A stretch of DNA of 64,000 nucleotides from Porphyra umbilicalis (lineage: Eukaryota; Rhodophyta; Bangiophyceae; Bangiales; Bangiaceae), in NCBI GenBank assembly GCA_002049455.2, contig KV918948.1, positions 62,001 through 126,000 on the forward strand, given 5' to 3'. Below, one piece after another: positions 42,868 through 54,946 of the stretch. The translations under genes were made by a program, and so were the position numbers. The number at the start of each line of letters is the position of its first letter. Position 1 is the first letter of the stretch. A model generated the notes under the pieces. It did not search any database and was not told where the DNA came from. It was given only the letters and a program-made list of their open reading frames with translations.

Positions 42868-44180
42868 GCGTCGCGGTGAGTGGCCGCAAAAGATGATGGT
42901 TGTTGCAGCCGCGGGGAGCTAGACGTGGTGCGGTAGAAATAAAAATGAGAGTGCAGGTGGGTGGAACGTGCAGGAGAGGAGATGGTGCGCGAGTCGTGCT
43001 TCTCAAACCGGGGGCGGTGACAGGGGAAACGGACGAGGCCAAGAGATCATGCAGGAAGAGGGCGACGGACGGGAGCGGGGACGCGGGTGATGATGCGGGC
43101 CGCTCGTGTCGAAACCGTGGGCGTGACGTCGACGGGTCCGGTGCGTGGCGCGCCGCGGCACGCCGGGCAACCGAACCGACCCCCCTTCCCCCGCACAAAA
43201 GCCTCCATGCGCGACGATGGTCCACTGGTGCCCCCAGAAACGCAGCGTGGGGGACCCACCTTGGGCCTCGACCCCGCCGACCCCCCCGATCCCTTTCTAA
43301 ACACGCTGTGGGCGGTGTCGGACCACCACCCACCCCAATAACGCAGCGTGAGAGTGGCCTGAGCGCCCTGAACGAGCGTGCAGACCGCCGCCACCCACTC
43401 TGAGGGCTCTAGGGCGGTGGTGGACCGGCTGCGACCTGCAAAACGCAGCACGGCGGCGGGCCAGTCCCACGTAGCGCGCCGAATGATCCCCCACCCCGCC
43501 CTCCCCAGACGCTCTGTGCATGGTCCTGGACCACGAGCCTGCTTGAAACAGCCGCTGGCACCCGCTTCAGGCGCCCCGATCTGGCCGGCCGACCACCCTC
43601 CCCCTCTCCTAACGCTCTTTGACAGTGGCGGGCTCGCCCGCTCAGCCGATCACCCGCCCAGTCGCAACCCGCGTGGCGCACAAGGACCCTCTCGATGATT
43701 TCATCACGTGACACCAAAACTCTGCTCTGTTGACCAGTCCCAGTGGACGATAAATGTTGGTCGGCTCTCGCGTGCCGAGGTCCACGCCATTGCCATTGAT
43801 TGCAGATCTTTGCTATAAAGTTCCGAAAGTGGTCAGGGGCGTGCCCGAACACGGTTTGCTCTAATCCGATACAAATTGATATATATGTGGATTCGATCGG
43901 TGAATGAGAACACGGACAGCGTTGGGGCCGACTACGGACCTACCCCATTTTGCCTCGCGATTAGGGTAGGTCCGCCACCCGCCCCATTTCTGTGCTTCGG
44001 AGTTGATTCGTACTTGCAGGATTCCGTCAGGAGCAGGGGAGACCAGATTGGGGTCGATCACATTGACAGAGAAGCCGACTGGCCCCATATTCTTAATCAA
44101 CAGACACGTTTCTGCAACGTGGCGCTACGTGTAACGAATATGAGATGGGGCCGGCGTTGCTGGGATTGCTCTAACTACGG
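42868..44180. other. Intergenic, no gene recognised; one perfect hairpin
   Basis: ORFs overlap on both strands without motifs. At 43935-43945 and 43964-43974, CGGACCTACCC and GGGTAGGTCCG form a perfect 11-bp stem with an 18-nt loop. Confidence 0.5.
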
Positions 44181-44184
44181 AAAG

Positions 44185-44756
44185 GGGTTGGGTGGGGCGG
44201 GTGGGGTGGGGTGGGGTGGGGTGGTGATTGGTGGGGTAGCACGGGTGGAGTGGCGCGGGGTGCGGTTGGGTGGCGCCGGCGCGGTGAGGTGGCGCGGGTG
44301 GCGTGGGTGGGGTGGGGTGTGGTGGGGTGCGGTGGGTGAGGTGGGGTGTGGTGGGGTGCTTCGTGTGCGGTGGCGCGGGGTGGGGTGGGACTGGGGTGGG
44401 GTGGCGCGGGGTGGGGCGGCGCGGGGCGGGGTGGCGCAGGGTGGGGTTGCGCGGGTGCGGTGGCGCGGGGTGGGGTGTCGCATTTGGGGTGGCGCGGGGT
44501 TCGGTGGTGAGAGTGGGGAGGCGTGGGGTGGCGTTGGGTGGCGCCGGAGCGGTGTGGTGGCGCGGGTGGCGCTGGTGGGGTTGGGTGTGGTGAGGTGCGG
44601 CGAGTGAGCTGGGGTGTGGTGGGGTGGCGCGGGTGTGGTGGCGCGGGGTGGGATGGCGTGGCGCGGGTGGCGTTGAGTGGCGCGGGTGGCGTGGGGTGGC
44701 GCAGGTGGCACGAGTGGGGTGCGGTGTGGATGGGTGGGGCGCGTGGGGTGGGCTGA
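44185..44756. repeat. G-rich GGGGTGGCGC minisatellite
   Basis: About 570 bp of degenerate units such as GGTGGCGCGGGGTGGGGTG, with almost no C on the plus strand outside the GCGC steps. Many runs of three or four Gs are close enough to form G-quadruplexes. It ends about 70 bp before the CTG-flanked transposon at 44827. Confidence 0.8.
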
Positions 44757-44826
44757 CGTATGTTGGGGACGGAACGGTAGATGAAATGGAATGCGAAGCG
44801 TGGATGTTGGCGCACTTGCGGCACTG

Positions 44827-46148
44827 CCCTACGGGAAAATTTTCCTGGATATCCAACCGGCTCAAAACGCTTCAGTTTGACAGCCACAGGTGATGTGTTG
44901 GGACTGTATCGTCCAAGTTTGTCCGCTGCGTTTCGGTCGTGAGGGCACATCGACGGCTCAAGATCTAGGAAAAAAGCTGGATCAGATGGGACTTTGATTG
45001 ATTCACAACACTCCTCACGTCGCTGTCAGCCGTGTTATGATTAGACGACCGTGCTCCATAATGCACACGCTTACAGCTGTTTTACCATAATCACGTTTAT
45101 TCATCCGATTAATAATAGCGAGATGACGGGCGATCGAGTGCCACCAAGCAGGCAACACAAACGCAAACGCATGGTACGGCGCGACATCCGCGAGCTCTTC
45201 CTCTCCCCCTTCCAGCTGATCAACTGACAGACACAAGCACTAGAAGAAGCAAAACATGAAGCGCATGACCAGACCAGAGAACAGTCACAGTGCTCAGAAA
45301 ACCACGAGGCAAACATAAAGCGCATAGCTGTCAATGAACAGTCTTCATTGTCCGGTAATGGTGCTCGTCAATCACTCATCCCTCCGACGAGAGATCCAGT
45401 CACCGACTTCGGCATGGGAAGGACTGAAGGCAGCTGGCAGTACGGTCAGCGGCCGTGATCATGACCAGCGGGATGAAGCAGCGGGGTGAGAGTTGGCGGC
45501 CACAGCGGGAGGCAACGCGATGATGAGAGGCATGCTCGCGGCGGCACACGGAGATGATCCCTCCATAACTGGGCAGGCAAAAAAAGCCACCTACCAGCGC
45601 AAAGAACATCAACGTCTGCAGGGGGAATGGTGGCGCAGGAGCAGGCGTCCAGGTGCATCGAAAGATGGGGGGGACGGGGGGGGAGAGGGGGGGGGGTCTG
45701 CCGAGGAGGATGAGGGGTTGGTCGATGGTAGGCTAGGGGGTGGTCGCAAGCTCCCGTGCGGCATGCAACAACACCGGCCGATCTTTTCCGGGCGCGCTTA
45801 TGTGGTGGTGCGCTGGGGGAAAACCCCGCCACCCGGGCTCCTGATAGGGGGAGGGGGCTTCCCAAGACCCAGCGATCTGGGCCGCACACCGACCGCTTCC
45901 TGGGTGATGGGGTGGAGGATCGTATCTAGAGAAGCGCGCGGCCGCCCAGGATCCTGGATTGCCTGCCGGTCAGCAATTGCTACTGCACGCAGGAGGCTGC
46001 GAATGCTGGTTGCATTCTGCCCAGGCGCCGGAGAGCGCAAAATCGGCACTGTTTCCCGTCGAAAGCGACGCGAAGGCATCAAGATCCGGGGTTTTCCCGG
46101 ATCTTAGGGTTAAAAAACCTGGTTATCCAGGAACGTTTTCCCGTAGGG
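44827..46148. mobile_element. Non-autonomous DNA transposon, CTG-flanked family, copy 2
   Basis: The ends read CCCTACGGGAAAATTTTCC and its inverse (TTTTCCCGTAGGG), bordered by CTG at 44824-44826 and 46149-46151. It is 1,322 bp and lies in reverse orientation to the copy at 3167-4532: its left 250 bp match the right end of copy 1, and its right end, including GACGGGAAACAG and a CCCAGATCG segment, matches the left end of copy 1. No transposase ORF. Confidence 0.8.
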
Positions 46149-46151
46149 CTG

Positions 46152-47340
46152 TCGAACGTGAGTGCAGATTAACAGGCGAGGAGTCGATCACGTCGTGTGA
46201 TAGCGCGGACATGTATTACATCTTCTGGACAGGGCCCCGAGACCGTATTCTGTGGAACTCTACAGGCGCATGCCAGCCGACGGGCACTCCTGTCCTACAG
46301 AGCATTGCATTAATGGTGCTCCGTGCATGAAGAACACCCGTTCCTCCGTGTTTCTGACGGCTTAGCGACCGAGTTGCTAGCCGTCTACGGGTATCTGGAG
46401 GCGCGGAGATGTACACGTCACGCAGCCACGGGTACACGTATGACATCTTCTGGTTAGGACTTCGTCAAGTGCTTCTTGAGCACTCTACAGGCGCTGGCCG
46501 GCCGACGGGCAGCAGATTAGCCCTGCTGTCTTTGTGCCTGCTCGATGATCTTGAGCCTGCTCGTTTGATATAGTTTTTCATGATTCGCATGCTGCTTTTC
46601 GGTAGCGACAGCCCATACCAGTTGGTGCGAAAAACAGCTCATTTTCCAGTTGTAAGATATCTTTTTGACAGTTATTGAAAGGGCCCTTTCACTCTGGTTG
46701 CTTGGATGCGACCATGTGTGGCAGAAGAGGTGCTAGCCTGCCCACGGGCACGAGGCGCTAGCTGGCCCACAGGCACTAAAGTCTGTCTCACTCTTTTAGT
46801 CCTCTGAGAACCGCACTTTTTTTGGAGAGACCAGAACTCCGCCGCTACGACTGCAAGTGACCAGCAGTCTTCACACAAGGAATAGAGACCCCCCAAACCT
46901 TTTTACTGCAAGAAATGGTACGCATTCTTCTGTAGGAAGCCTTTCAACGGCACACCTATGTCGAAAAGATACGGCTCAGACGCATCGTTTTCAGGCCTGC
47001 CGGCACACTGGGCGAGCCGCACGAGATCACAGCACCGTTTCTCGCATTTGTCTCATGTTCACATACCTCGTGCATTCGAGTGCACTATTCTGCGCAGCGC
47101 TCCAATCCCACTGGCAGAAGGTAGACGTCCGTAAAGAGTATGTCGAGAAGAAGCGTAAGCGTCTTGTTGCAGCGATCCCCTGACATTGGGAGGCTACTTA
47201 AAAGTTCGCTCATCCAGAAGAGCGATCTCTTGCGCGACTTTTGAGATTCGATCTCACGAGATCCGGCAGTCCATCGAGTCGCGCGCTTCGTCAGTAGCCA
47301 ATGAGCGCCTGTTCATGGCACTCCCAAATTAAATCCAGGA
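46152..47340. other. Gene-poor stretch, no gene recognised
   Basis: TCTACAGGCGC followed by CCGACGGGCA occurs at about 46258 and again at about 46484, suggesting an old duplication of about 226 bp. No coding region supported. Confidence 0.45.
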
Positions 47341-48000
47341 ATGCCGTCGAAAGCCTCTCTGAGTGGCTCAAGCGCCATCGCAAACCTATCCCCCTACCCT
47401 TTCCCCGCCGCCGCTGTCGTGCCTCCCGCGGTCGCCATCGTGGGGAAGCGTGTGTGTGCCGCTGCACCGGTGGCCGAAGCGGACTATTCGCTCCAGAAAA
47501 GCAACGGCGCCGCCGGGGAGCGCTATGCGGGGGGGGGCGGGGGGGGGGTGGGGGGGGGGTTGGGGGAACAGCTGCTCCGCAACTGCAGTTGCTTTGCGTC
47601 GGCGGTGACGAGCGTCGCGCCGGCGGCGACGAGCGCCGCACTGCACTTCGGCGCGGCGGCTGACGCCGCCGGCGACGGGCGTGCTCCAACCGCCGGCATG
47701 GTCGCGTGCGCCGCACCCGCCATGGCAAGCGGTGTCAGCGCTATGGCTGCACCCGCCGCTGCCGGCGGCGGCGCTGCGATCGCAACCGTATCCGCCACCG
47801 CGCCCACATCCACCGCCCGTTGCCGACCCCACAGCCCGCACGGGCCAACCGCGCCGGCCCACCACCAGAAGGGCCCGAGCGTGGGCGGTTGGGGGGGGGG
47901 GGGACGGGGACGGAGGCGGCACTGCGCTCAGACGGCGCGCGTGCGGGGGCGGCGGCAGCTGGCGCCGACAGCCAGGGCAGCATGCCGCCGACGCCGGTGA
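47341..48000 (+). CDS. Hypothetical Ala/Gly-rich ORF
   Basis: ATG at 47341 opens 219 codons: MPSKASLSGSSAIANLSPYP, a G-run-encoded polyglycine, then Ala-rich sequence. The opposite strand is also open over much of it, so coding is doubtful. No domain recognised. Confidence 0.25.
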   Translation: MPSKASLSGSSAIANLSPYPFPAAAVVPPAVAIVGKRVCAAAPVAEADYSLQKSNGAAGERYAGGGGGGVGGGLGEQLLRNCSCFASAVTSVAPAATSAALHFGAAADAAGDGRAPTAGMVACAAPAMASGVSAMAAPAAAGGGAAIATVSATAPTSTARCRPHSPHGPTAPAHHQKGPSVGGWGGGGRGRRRHCAQTARVRGRRQLAPTARAACRRRR

Positions 48001-49337
48001 GGGTCCAGCCGTGCACGTTAGTCGGAGGCCGCTGCCAGTAAGTTGATATGGTTGACGCTTCTCAGATACTTGTTCACCGTGAATTCTCTTCCTTTGGTCA
48101 GCTGTCACCGTCCTTGCTCCTTATCCGTGCGGCATCACGAGATCTCGCTCACGAGGCTGAAAACGTAGCCTCCCTGTCCTTGCGTTCCTCCCGATTTGGT
48201 CAGTCATAAATCGGGTGCTGTCGAGAATCGGGCGGATCGGATGCCCCTGATCGATACGAATGCGGTAGTGGGCATCAACGGGTGGGATGTGCTGCGCTTC
48301 GTGCTCCGTCTTTTCTTCTGAGGACACGAGGGCCACCCTCTGATACGTCTACGAAATTTGGGTCGATTGAATTACATGCGCCGAAGCCAGAGCCGTTTAT
48401 CCATAGAACTAATGAGATGAGAAAGACTTTAGCACTGTATTTTACGTGGAGCCGGCATGCACGATTCTTAAGATCAATGACAATGTGCCAGAGTATTGCT
48501 CACCTCCAAAAAATGGAGGCAGAGCCGACGACACAGCATAGAAATGATGTCGGATTGGCTGTTTGACAAGCCACGATCGTACTATTGGCTGAGAGTTGCC
48601 GCCAGTAATCTTGCAGGCCAATCAACGTGTCTTGCAAGAGTCACGCAGAGCCATTGCAACCCAGAATGAGATTTCTTGAGATGTTTGGGCCGCTTGCTTG
48701 GGCCTGAAGAGGGCATGGTGACGGTTCTGGGCCCGACCTGTGATTTCTCATGAGATCAACAAATTTCTTCAGATCTCTTGAGATCCTGATGTGCGTTTTC
48801 AGTGCGCAGAGCTGCATGAGGAGACTGTGTAAGGAACTCACATGACTTCTAGCCTTTCCATTGGTCCACGTACGTTAATGAATGATTGCAACCAATCTCC
48901 AACCGCCATTCTTTGGAGGTCAGCAATACTCTCGTCGATAAGCTCTTTACTTTTGGACTGATTCATGTGCAGGTACACTGCGGGTCGGTATTTCATCGCC
49001 GGGATAGTTCTAAATTTGCCGTCTTGTAAATCTATATCGAGTAGACGCGAAAGAACGTTTTGAGATAGCCGTGCAAAGCTCCTGTGAGATGGCCTCAGCA
49101 TGATTCGGAGGATCATGTGCACAACAGTACCGTTGATCAGCGAAAATCCTACTTTTTAGATTGCCTGATTCTTGAGTGAGCTCTGTGATTCGGCACTTTA
49201 TCACTACAGTTCTGGACTCGTTCAACGGATCATCTTCGGGACTGACTCTGGGATCGTTCGAGAAGCAGTGTCATCCTGACCCACAGATCATCTCGGGGAC
49301 TGTCATTCGAAAACTTTATGAGGACATTTTCAACTGC
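48001..49337. other. AT-richer stretch with an inverted duplication
   Basis: AGAGTATTGCT then ACCTCCAAA at about 48492-48513 is repeated in inverse at about 48906-48929 (about 30 bp, four differences). Translated, the two arms give QSIAHLQKM and ESIADLQRM on opposite strands, which hints at an old inverted duplication of a gene piece; the minus-strand ORF at 48838-49122 (94 codons) contains the second. No intact gene seen. Confidence 0.4.
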
Positions 49338-49339
49338 TG

Positions 49340-49470
49340 CAGTGCGTTCTCGTTATAAGAGAATCATTTACAAAAGAATATGGGTCGCGAGTCTTCCTTT
49401 CCAGCCCGTGTGGACCACTTTTTCTTCATATTGAGCCGAATCAGCTGTCTCTTGTAACGAGAACGCACTG
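49340..49470. mobile_element. 131-bp foldback MITE
   Basis: CAGTGCGTTCTCGTTATAAG at the left matches the inverse of the right end over 23 bp with one mismatch. TA follows the right end (49471-49472), while the left flank reads TG, so a TA duplication may have mutated. No coding capacity. Confidence 0.7.
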
Positions 49471-49525
49471 TAGTCTGACTGCCTCTTCCGTAAAAAAAAT
49501 GTCTGCCTGTTCCGTCAACAGCGTA

Positions 49526-50291
49526 GAGCTGTCAATATTACGGCCACGTATGGAAAAATGCACGAAATTTCCGTCTTGCAGGCACAGGGGCCGTCAGGGC
49601 CGCTTTCTTGAAAGAGAAATTTCCTTTCCCGTCTCGAGACCCGACACGATCTGTCAATGGAGTTCTCCTATTGGTGTATCTCCGGCTCTTCACGTCGACG
49701 CTTCTTCGGCCCTGCTGCAGCCAGCGCCAGACTTGGCGATCTCACAGTGGTCGATCCACTGTGAGAAGGCCACCACCCCCCTCCCCACCCCCGCATGTTT
49801 CCCGTTCATTCCATTCCCTATCTTTTCTTTTTCCCTTTCACCAGTGCCCTTTCTCCAACTCCCGCCGATGTAGCGGATCATGCTGGGGGGATCTCCGCGC
49901 AAGGCGGGGCCAGTGTCGACGCTGACTTTGGTGGCGGTGGGGGTGGGGGTGGAGGTGGGGGTGGGGGTGGAATGTATGGCTGGAAGGAGGACGAGGAGCC
50001 CCCTCCGACATTGAGGCAGCCGATGTGGATGCTATTGTGGCAGAGCTATTGTCATGACATACGAAAGCAGCCTTGACGCACTTTTTTTCTTGGACATACA
50101 CACCTTAAAGAAGGAGAGGAGGCCGGAAGCAGAGGCCAGGCGAGTATGATGTGCGACCGAGTCGCTGCTGGCACTAATGTGCTGCCTGCGCCTGACAGTG
50201 AAGCTCCTGTCTGGACAGAGAATGGTTGACAGTGAATGGCCTGGACAGGCTTCCATAAAATTCCTTGCACTGCACTCTTTCCTTTAGAAAT
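49526..50291. mobile_element. TA-flanked inverted-repeat element, copy 2, truncated
   Basis: It starts GAGCTGTCAATATTACG after TA (49524-49525) and matches the inverse of 13175-13886 over most of its length, including the C-rich repeat. Homology stops at about 50291 before the expected second end. It has an extra stretch relative to copy 1 at about 49830-49890. Confidence 0.7.
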
Positions 50292-51557
50292 TCCAGGCAC
50301 GTGCGTGCAATACCCTGGCCTTAAGGGCGGTAGCGCGCTGGGCGACGCATCGACACCGGGCACGCCGGCCGGCTCCATAGCCGCGAGCGCGCACGGGGGC
50401 ACATACAGCCACGCCGCCGTGGCGGGGAGAACGTGGGGCGGGGAAAGGGGTTCCGCCGCCGCCACCGCAGCGGCGGCGGCCCGCCGGCGTCGCGCGACGC
50501 CCACAGGAGGGGCCGTCACTCCGCCGCGCATTGCACCTGCGCACGGCGGGCAGGGCGGCCGACACGGCGCACGGGCGGGCGGGTGGGACTGATCGCGCGC
50601 GACGGGGCGCCTCTAACCGCGCCGCTAGATGGCGTCAGCAACCGCCGACGCGCCGCCGCAACAGAAGACGGCTCGCAGGCACGATCACCCGCGGGTCATT
50701 GTGGGCGCGTCGAACCCCGAAAGTCGCTGCGCGCGGTCGCCGCACGCGACTCGGGGCGGTGGGGGGGTGCAGAGGGGCAGAGGCCGTCCGGGCCCTGTGA
50801 CCGTTGTGGCAGGACAGTGCTTCTCAGCCACGTAACTCTTTTCGATTTTTAGCGTCATCGCGACCCTTCTAACGCTGACACGCCCGCAGATGCCTGAGGA
50901 CACGAATGCAGACTGCCACTTCTGAAACGGAGACCAAGTCCCGTTATCTAAGTATATGTGTGCATCACTACACTTTGAGAGCACCCTGTTCTAAAGGCCA
51001 GGGAATATGACAGCCCTACAACAGCGTGAACAAAAACCTTTTGACACTCCCTCCGGTCAGACCAATGCCCATCGTGGAATCTGACATATCACTCATGCGC
51101 TGGAGATTCTGGTGGGAGTACTTCTGACATGTATTGAACCGGGGGATTGCGAGTTCGTGACACGCTGTGTTAGGACGATAGGGGACGAGATTGCCACTGC
51201 GCTGAGAACGAATATACTGCACGTGAGGGAGACCCAATCATTGATAAATCGGGACTGGGTGCGTCCGGGACCTCACGGTATTCTTGATGTGCGAGCCGAC
51301 GCATGTTTACCCAGTTCCCATCCCCTCTGCGCCGGGAAACAGCGTGTCGGTCGCACAACTACCAAGTCACATTGAGGCACCCTCTACACACGTTTCGTGG
51401 CCCAGGAGCGACGCCCCATGGGCAGGTATTGCTCTCTGATCGGTTTCGGCAGACCCTCCTCACGACGTCACTCGAAGTAGTCCAGGCTATCATCTACGAT
51501 CGAGTCCTTGAGGAATCTAGATCAATCTTGCGCACTCGTTCACTCAATCTATGACGA
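50292..51557. other. Intergenic, no gene recognised
   Basis: GC-rich to about 50810 with frames open on both strands, then AT-richer. No motif recognised. Confidence 0.45.
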
Positions 51558-51649
51558 CGATCCCCAGGATGATTGTACTCCGACGCCAGGACAGTCCTGA
51601 GCACGATCCCCAGGATGATCTTACTCCCACTTCAGGACAGTTCTCAGCA
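51558..51649. repeat. Two tandem 46-bp units
   Basis: Each unit starts CGATCCCCAGGATGAT and ends near CAGTCCTGAGCA or CAGTTCTCAGCA. The array ends 5 bp before the next transposon. Confidence 0.75.
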
Positions 51650-51654
51650 CGATA

Positions 51655-52282
51655 TGGTGCGTGTCCCAAAAATGAGACATGCGCGTTTTCTGAAGGACTG
51701 ACAAATCACTGCACGGGCGCGGGCGGCGTGGGGTACGAGAAAATTCTCGACTGGCCTCCATGGAAAGAGCCTCTCCCGACGCGTGCTTGGCTGACAACTC
51801 CTTAATACCCGCCTGTGGGCCCTGTTCTGTGGACCTCTCAGATAGCCCCGATCTTGGAGCCAGTCTTTTTCAGGTTCTTGGGGTTAAAGGTTTGCAACGC
51901 CAAAGCTCATGTGCTAACTGGAGCTTCGATGAGGGGTGTCCCAAATCGTGTTTTCCTCACAGGGGGCTACATGGGGGTCTTTTTCACGTTTTTATTGGTA
52001 AGGTGGTGCCCTTTTCTTCGTGCACAAATTGTCAGCACATGCCTGCTCTAGTATCTGTGCATTTGATTGGGCCGCGTGATTGTCACCTGTCGAAGTTACA
52101 AGGAATGACACTTTCCCCCATGACACGTCAGGATGTGCCGCCTCTGTTAGCACTGTCAGGGGCTGTTCTGGAAGCACAGTGGGACCGAGTGGGTCACATT
52201 ACATTATCGGACCGTTGCAGAAGGCCAGTGGGCCGAGAAATAAAGAAAAAACCGCGATGTCTCATTTTTGGGACACGCACCA
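51655..52282. mobile_element. 628-bp TA-flanked element with long perfect terminal repeats
   Basis: Terminal inverted repeats start TGGTGCGTGTCCCAAAAATG and match perfectly for 26 bp, then nearly so for another nine. TA borders both ends (51653-51654 and 52283-52284). No transposase. One end is also present at 5104-5298. Confidence 0.8.
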
Positions 52283-52284
52283 TA

Positions 52285-53477
52285 CGCAGAACGATCAGAA
52301 CCAGCGAATCGGAATGATCCTTCATGAGCATGGGGCAGCAACTTTGCCGGACAATTGCCGAATCTGCAGGTGCTGGTGTGAGGATGATTCCCACTGAATA
52401 TCGGTGCAGATGCTCTTCAAGCACTTCTGAACTCCACTGCGGGCTCTGTCTCCAAGATCAACAAAAAGTGGGCATAATTTGATCGCATGATCAATGTGCG
52501 ACAGTTCTGCGAACCGTCGGTAGGTGTGTTCGAATCTGGCAGTTCTCAGCTTTAAGGAATCGGGTACAAAACGCTGTGTACCTTTATTGGACAGTTCTCG
52601 GTGAGCTCATGCGAATTGTGTTGAATCCGAAGTGTGTGTGCTTTAACAATGGGACCATATCGAAAGGCGCCAAAAAACTTTCCTACCAAACCTGTTTTCA
52701 TTCATTCCTCAGGCGCTGTGCGGCAGGTGGACTCTAAGGGCCCCTGCGCCTCTCCGGCTGTGGCTGAGGATCTCCTCGGCCCAGTCGGCCAGGTTTTTTG
52801 GTAGGTCTCACAGCCTGCTCGCCACGTTGTCACAGCTGTCTCTGAATGGGCAGAGGCCGCATGTGAGCAGACATGTGACTACAGAAAGGCCTCGGCGGGT
52901 GGGAGGGCGTTTTGCCTAAAGCTCACCTGTCGTCTATTCCACGCTCGTCGGAAGGCGAGCCAGCAGCACGACATAAGTTGTCGTCCCGTTCTTGTCAGGT
53001 GCTGCCCCCCATCTCCACCCGCCCCGCAGATCAAACCTCCGGAAACGTGCCGCGACTCGTCAGGCTGCGCCATGCCGCAAGGTGGCCCCCGCAGCTTCAG
53101 ACCCGTCGGTCTGGCGCGCACCCATCGGATGGCCCTGATTGATTGTGCGTGGCCCAGCAATGCGGACGTGGACGCAATCCTGGGTGGATGTTCGAGTGGA
53201 ACAGTCACAGCGCGCGTCTGCTGCTGTTGACGCGGTGTGAAAGCGATCTCATGTACATGCAAAGCAAGGGCCTCTCACGATTTGAACCGCCTTCATGGCG
53301 AGCGACGGGTAGGTCAGCCATGAAGGAGTGATGCACTGCGCACTTTCAGGGGCTTGATTGCCGGTGCACCGGCCACTCGCAAGCTCACGCCCCCAAGATG
53401 CGGAGGCGCGCTGCCCGGCACCCTCGCCCGTGCTTATAGATTCACAAGGCTTAGGAGAAGGGGCATCTTGCGACCAT
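52285..53477. other. Intergenic, no gene recognised
   Basis: Moderate GC, no long ORF with recognisable features. Confidence 0.45.
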
Positions 53478-54236
53478 ATGTCGGCGGCACCCACAGAGGT
53501 CGCAAAAGGGCTGGAGGTGAGTGATGATGAGGATAGGCCCCCGCCTCGTGAGCCGACGCAGCGCAACGGGTGGTTTCGCTTGCGCCACGGTGGAGAGCCA
53601 GGACGGGTGGTGAATCCCACAATTCCACCGCGGCACCGGTGGCTGTCCCTGCTCGCATGGCAGCTGGTGCTTCTCTGGGCCCTGTCCTGGTTTCTACCAC
53701 AGGTCCAACAGGGCCAGACGCTCTGCCCCAATCGGTGGGGGGGGAGATTTTCTCCGCGTGCACTCCTGACGAGCGACCGGCACGGGTAGCTCTGGTTCTG
53801 CGCTGGGAGACCCTTGTGGTCTCAACCCGTCGGTGAGTGCAGACTCCTATGGTGTCAGGTGCGACCTCGCGCCGGGTCAGGATTTTGAGGAGTGCTCGCA
53901 GACACTGAGGCTATCAGCCCCAGGTGGGAGTTGCCGCCAGCCAGCCCTCCGCGCCTCAACTGCAGGATCGGTGTCCACCTACCTGTGACTTACCTGCTTT
54001 TTCGGCCTTCTGCCACCCTTCATGGCGCCGCTTTCCTTTGGCAGATGCACTTGCCACGCCTCTATCCCCAGCCGTTTTGGGGCCCAACGCAGTATGGTTG
54101 GCTGCGGGCTCGACCGAGGGCACTGGGCCAGCCTGACACGCCTCCTGAATGGTGGTTGCACAGACGCACAGCTGTAGCGACGGCATCGGCGCCACTGTGC
54201 CCTGACGGGTGCGTTCTGGCGTCTTAGCGAGGTGTT
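53478..54236 (+). other. Putative spliced gene fragment upstream of the RRM gene
   Basis: ATG at 53478 begins MSAAPTEVAKGLE. A strong donor (GAG then GTGAGTGATG at 53517) and a pyrimidine-rich acceptor (TTTCTACCACAG ending at about 53702) define a possible intron, and a second donor (GTGAGTGCAG) lies at about 53833. Unspliced, the frame instead gives a hydrophobic segment, WLSLLAWQLVLLWALSWFLP. I cannot choose between models, and no family is recognised. Confidence 0.25.
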
Positions 54237-54465
54237 TGCACCTGCTGCATGTGACGCACGGCCACGCAGTGCAGTCTTGGCGAGGCCTTTAAAGCAACCA
54301 CACTGAGGCCCTCGTGTGCTTAGCGGTTTGACCACCACTCTACGTTCCGCTGGCAGTGCCTCCACACTCACCTCGTTGCCTATCGAACCAGGCCTGCCCG
54401 ACTTTGCGACGTGAGTCCGACCCTCCCACCAAACACACACCCCGTTGTTCCACCCGCCCGGTAGT

Positions 54466-54946
54466 ATGGCGGCCGTTGCTGCACCTGGGACGCGCCTGTT
54501 CATTGGCAATCTGAGCTGGAACACAAATGACGAGAGCCTTCGCAGGGCATTTGAGGAGGGGGTCGGTGGAGGCCCCGGAACGGTGACTGACGCGAAGGTC
54601 ATTGTTGACCGCTACACGGGGCGCAGCCGGTACGTTATGGCGAAGCAGAAAACGCAAGACACAACTTGGGCTCCGTGTGCTCACCTTGAGGCTGTCTCAT
54701 CATATTCTTGATAGACCAATTTCACGCAGCCGCACTGACACTCCGGAATGACAGTTCTGCGCTGCTTGTCGTGTTGATTATCCTTGCCCTGGGGGGTCCT
54801 CGTGCTCCCCTGACGACCACAGCGGCTTTGGCTTTGTGACATTTTCCTCTGTGCAGCTGGCCGAGACCGCCATTTCGCGAATGAACAACGCCGATGTAGA
54901 TGGCCGCCAAGTGAGGGTGGACGTGGCCTCGACCCGTGGGGATTGA
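54466..54946 (+). CDS. Single-RRM RNA-binding protein, one intron
   Basis: Exon 1 is 54466-54629 and exon 2 is 54823-54946, giving 95 residues. The intron (GTACGT to CACAG, 193 bp, phase 2) splits a codon and restores the RRM exactly. RNP2 is LFIGNLSW near residue 9; RNP1, RGFGFVTF, is formed across the splice site. The protein ends DGRQVRVDVASTRGD and has no glycine-rich tail, so it is a minimal RRM protein, of the size of small plant and algal RNA-binding proteins that act in RNA processing or stability. A role in nucleus, cytosol or plastid cannot be told; there is no transit peptide. Gene context gives no further hint. Confidence 0.9.
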
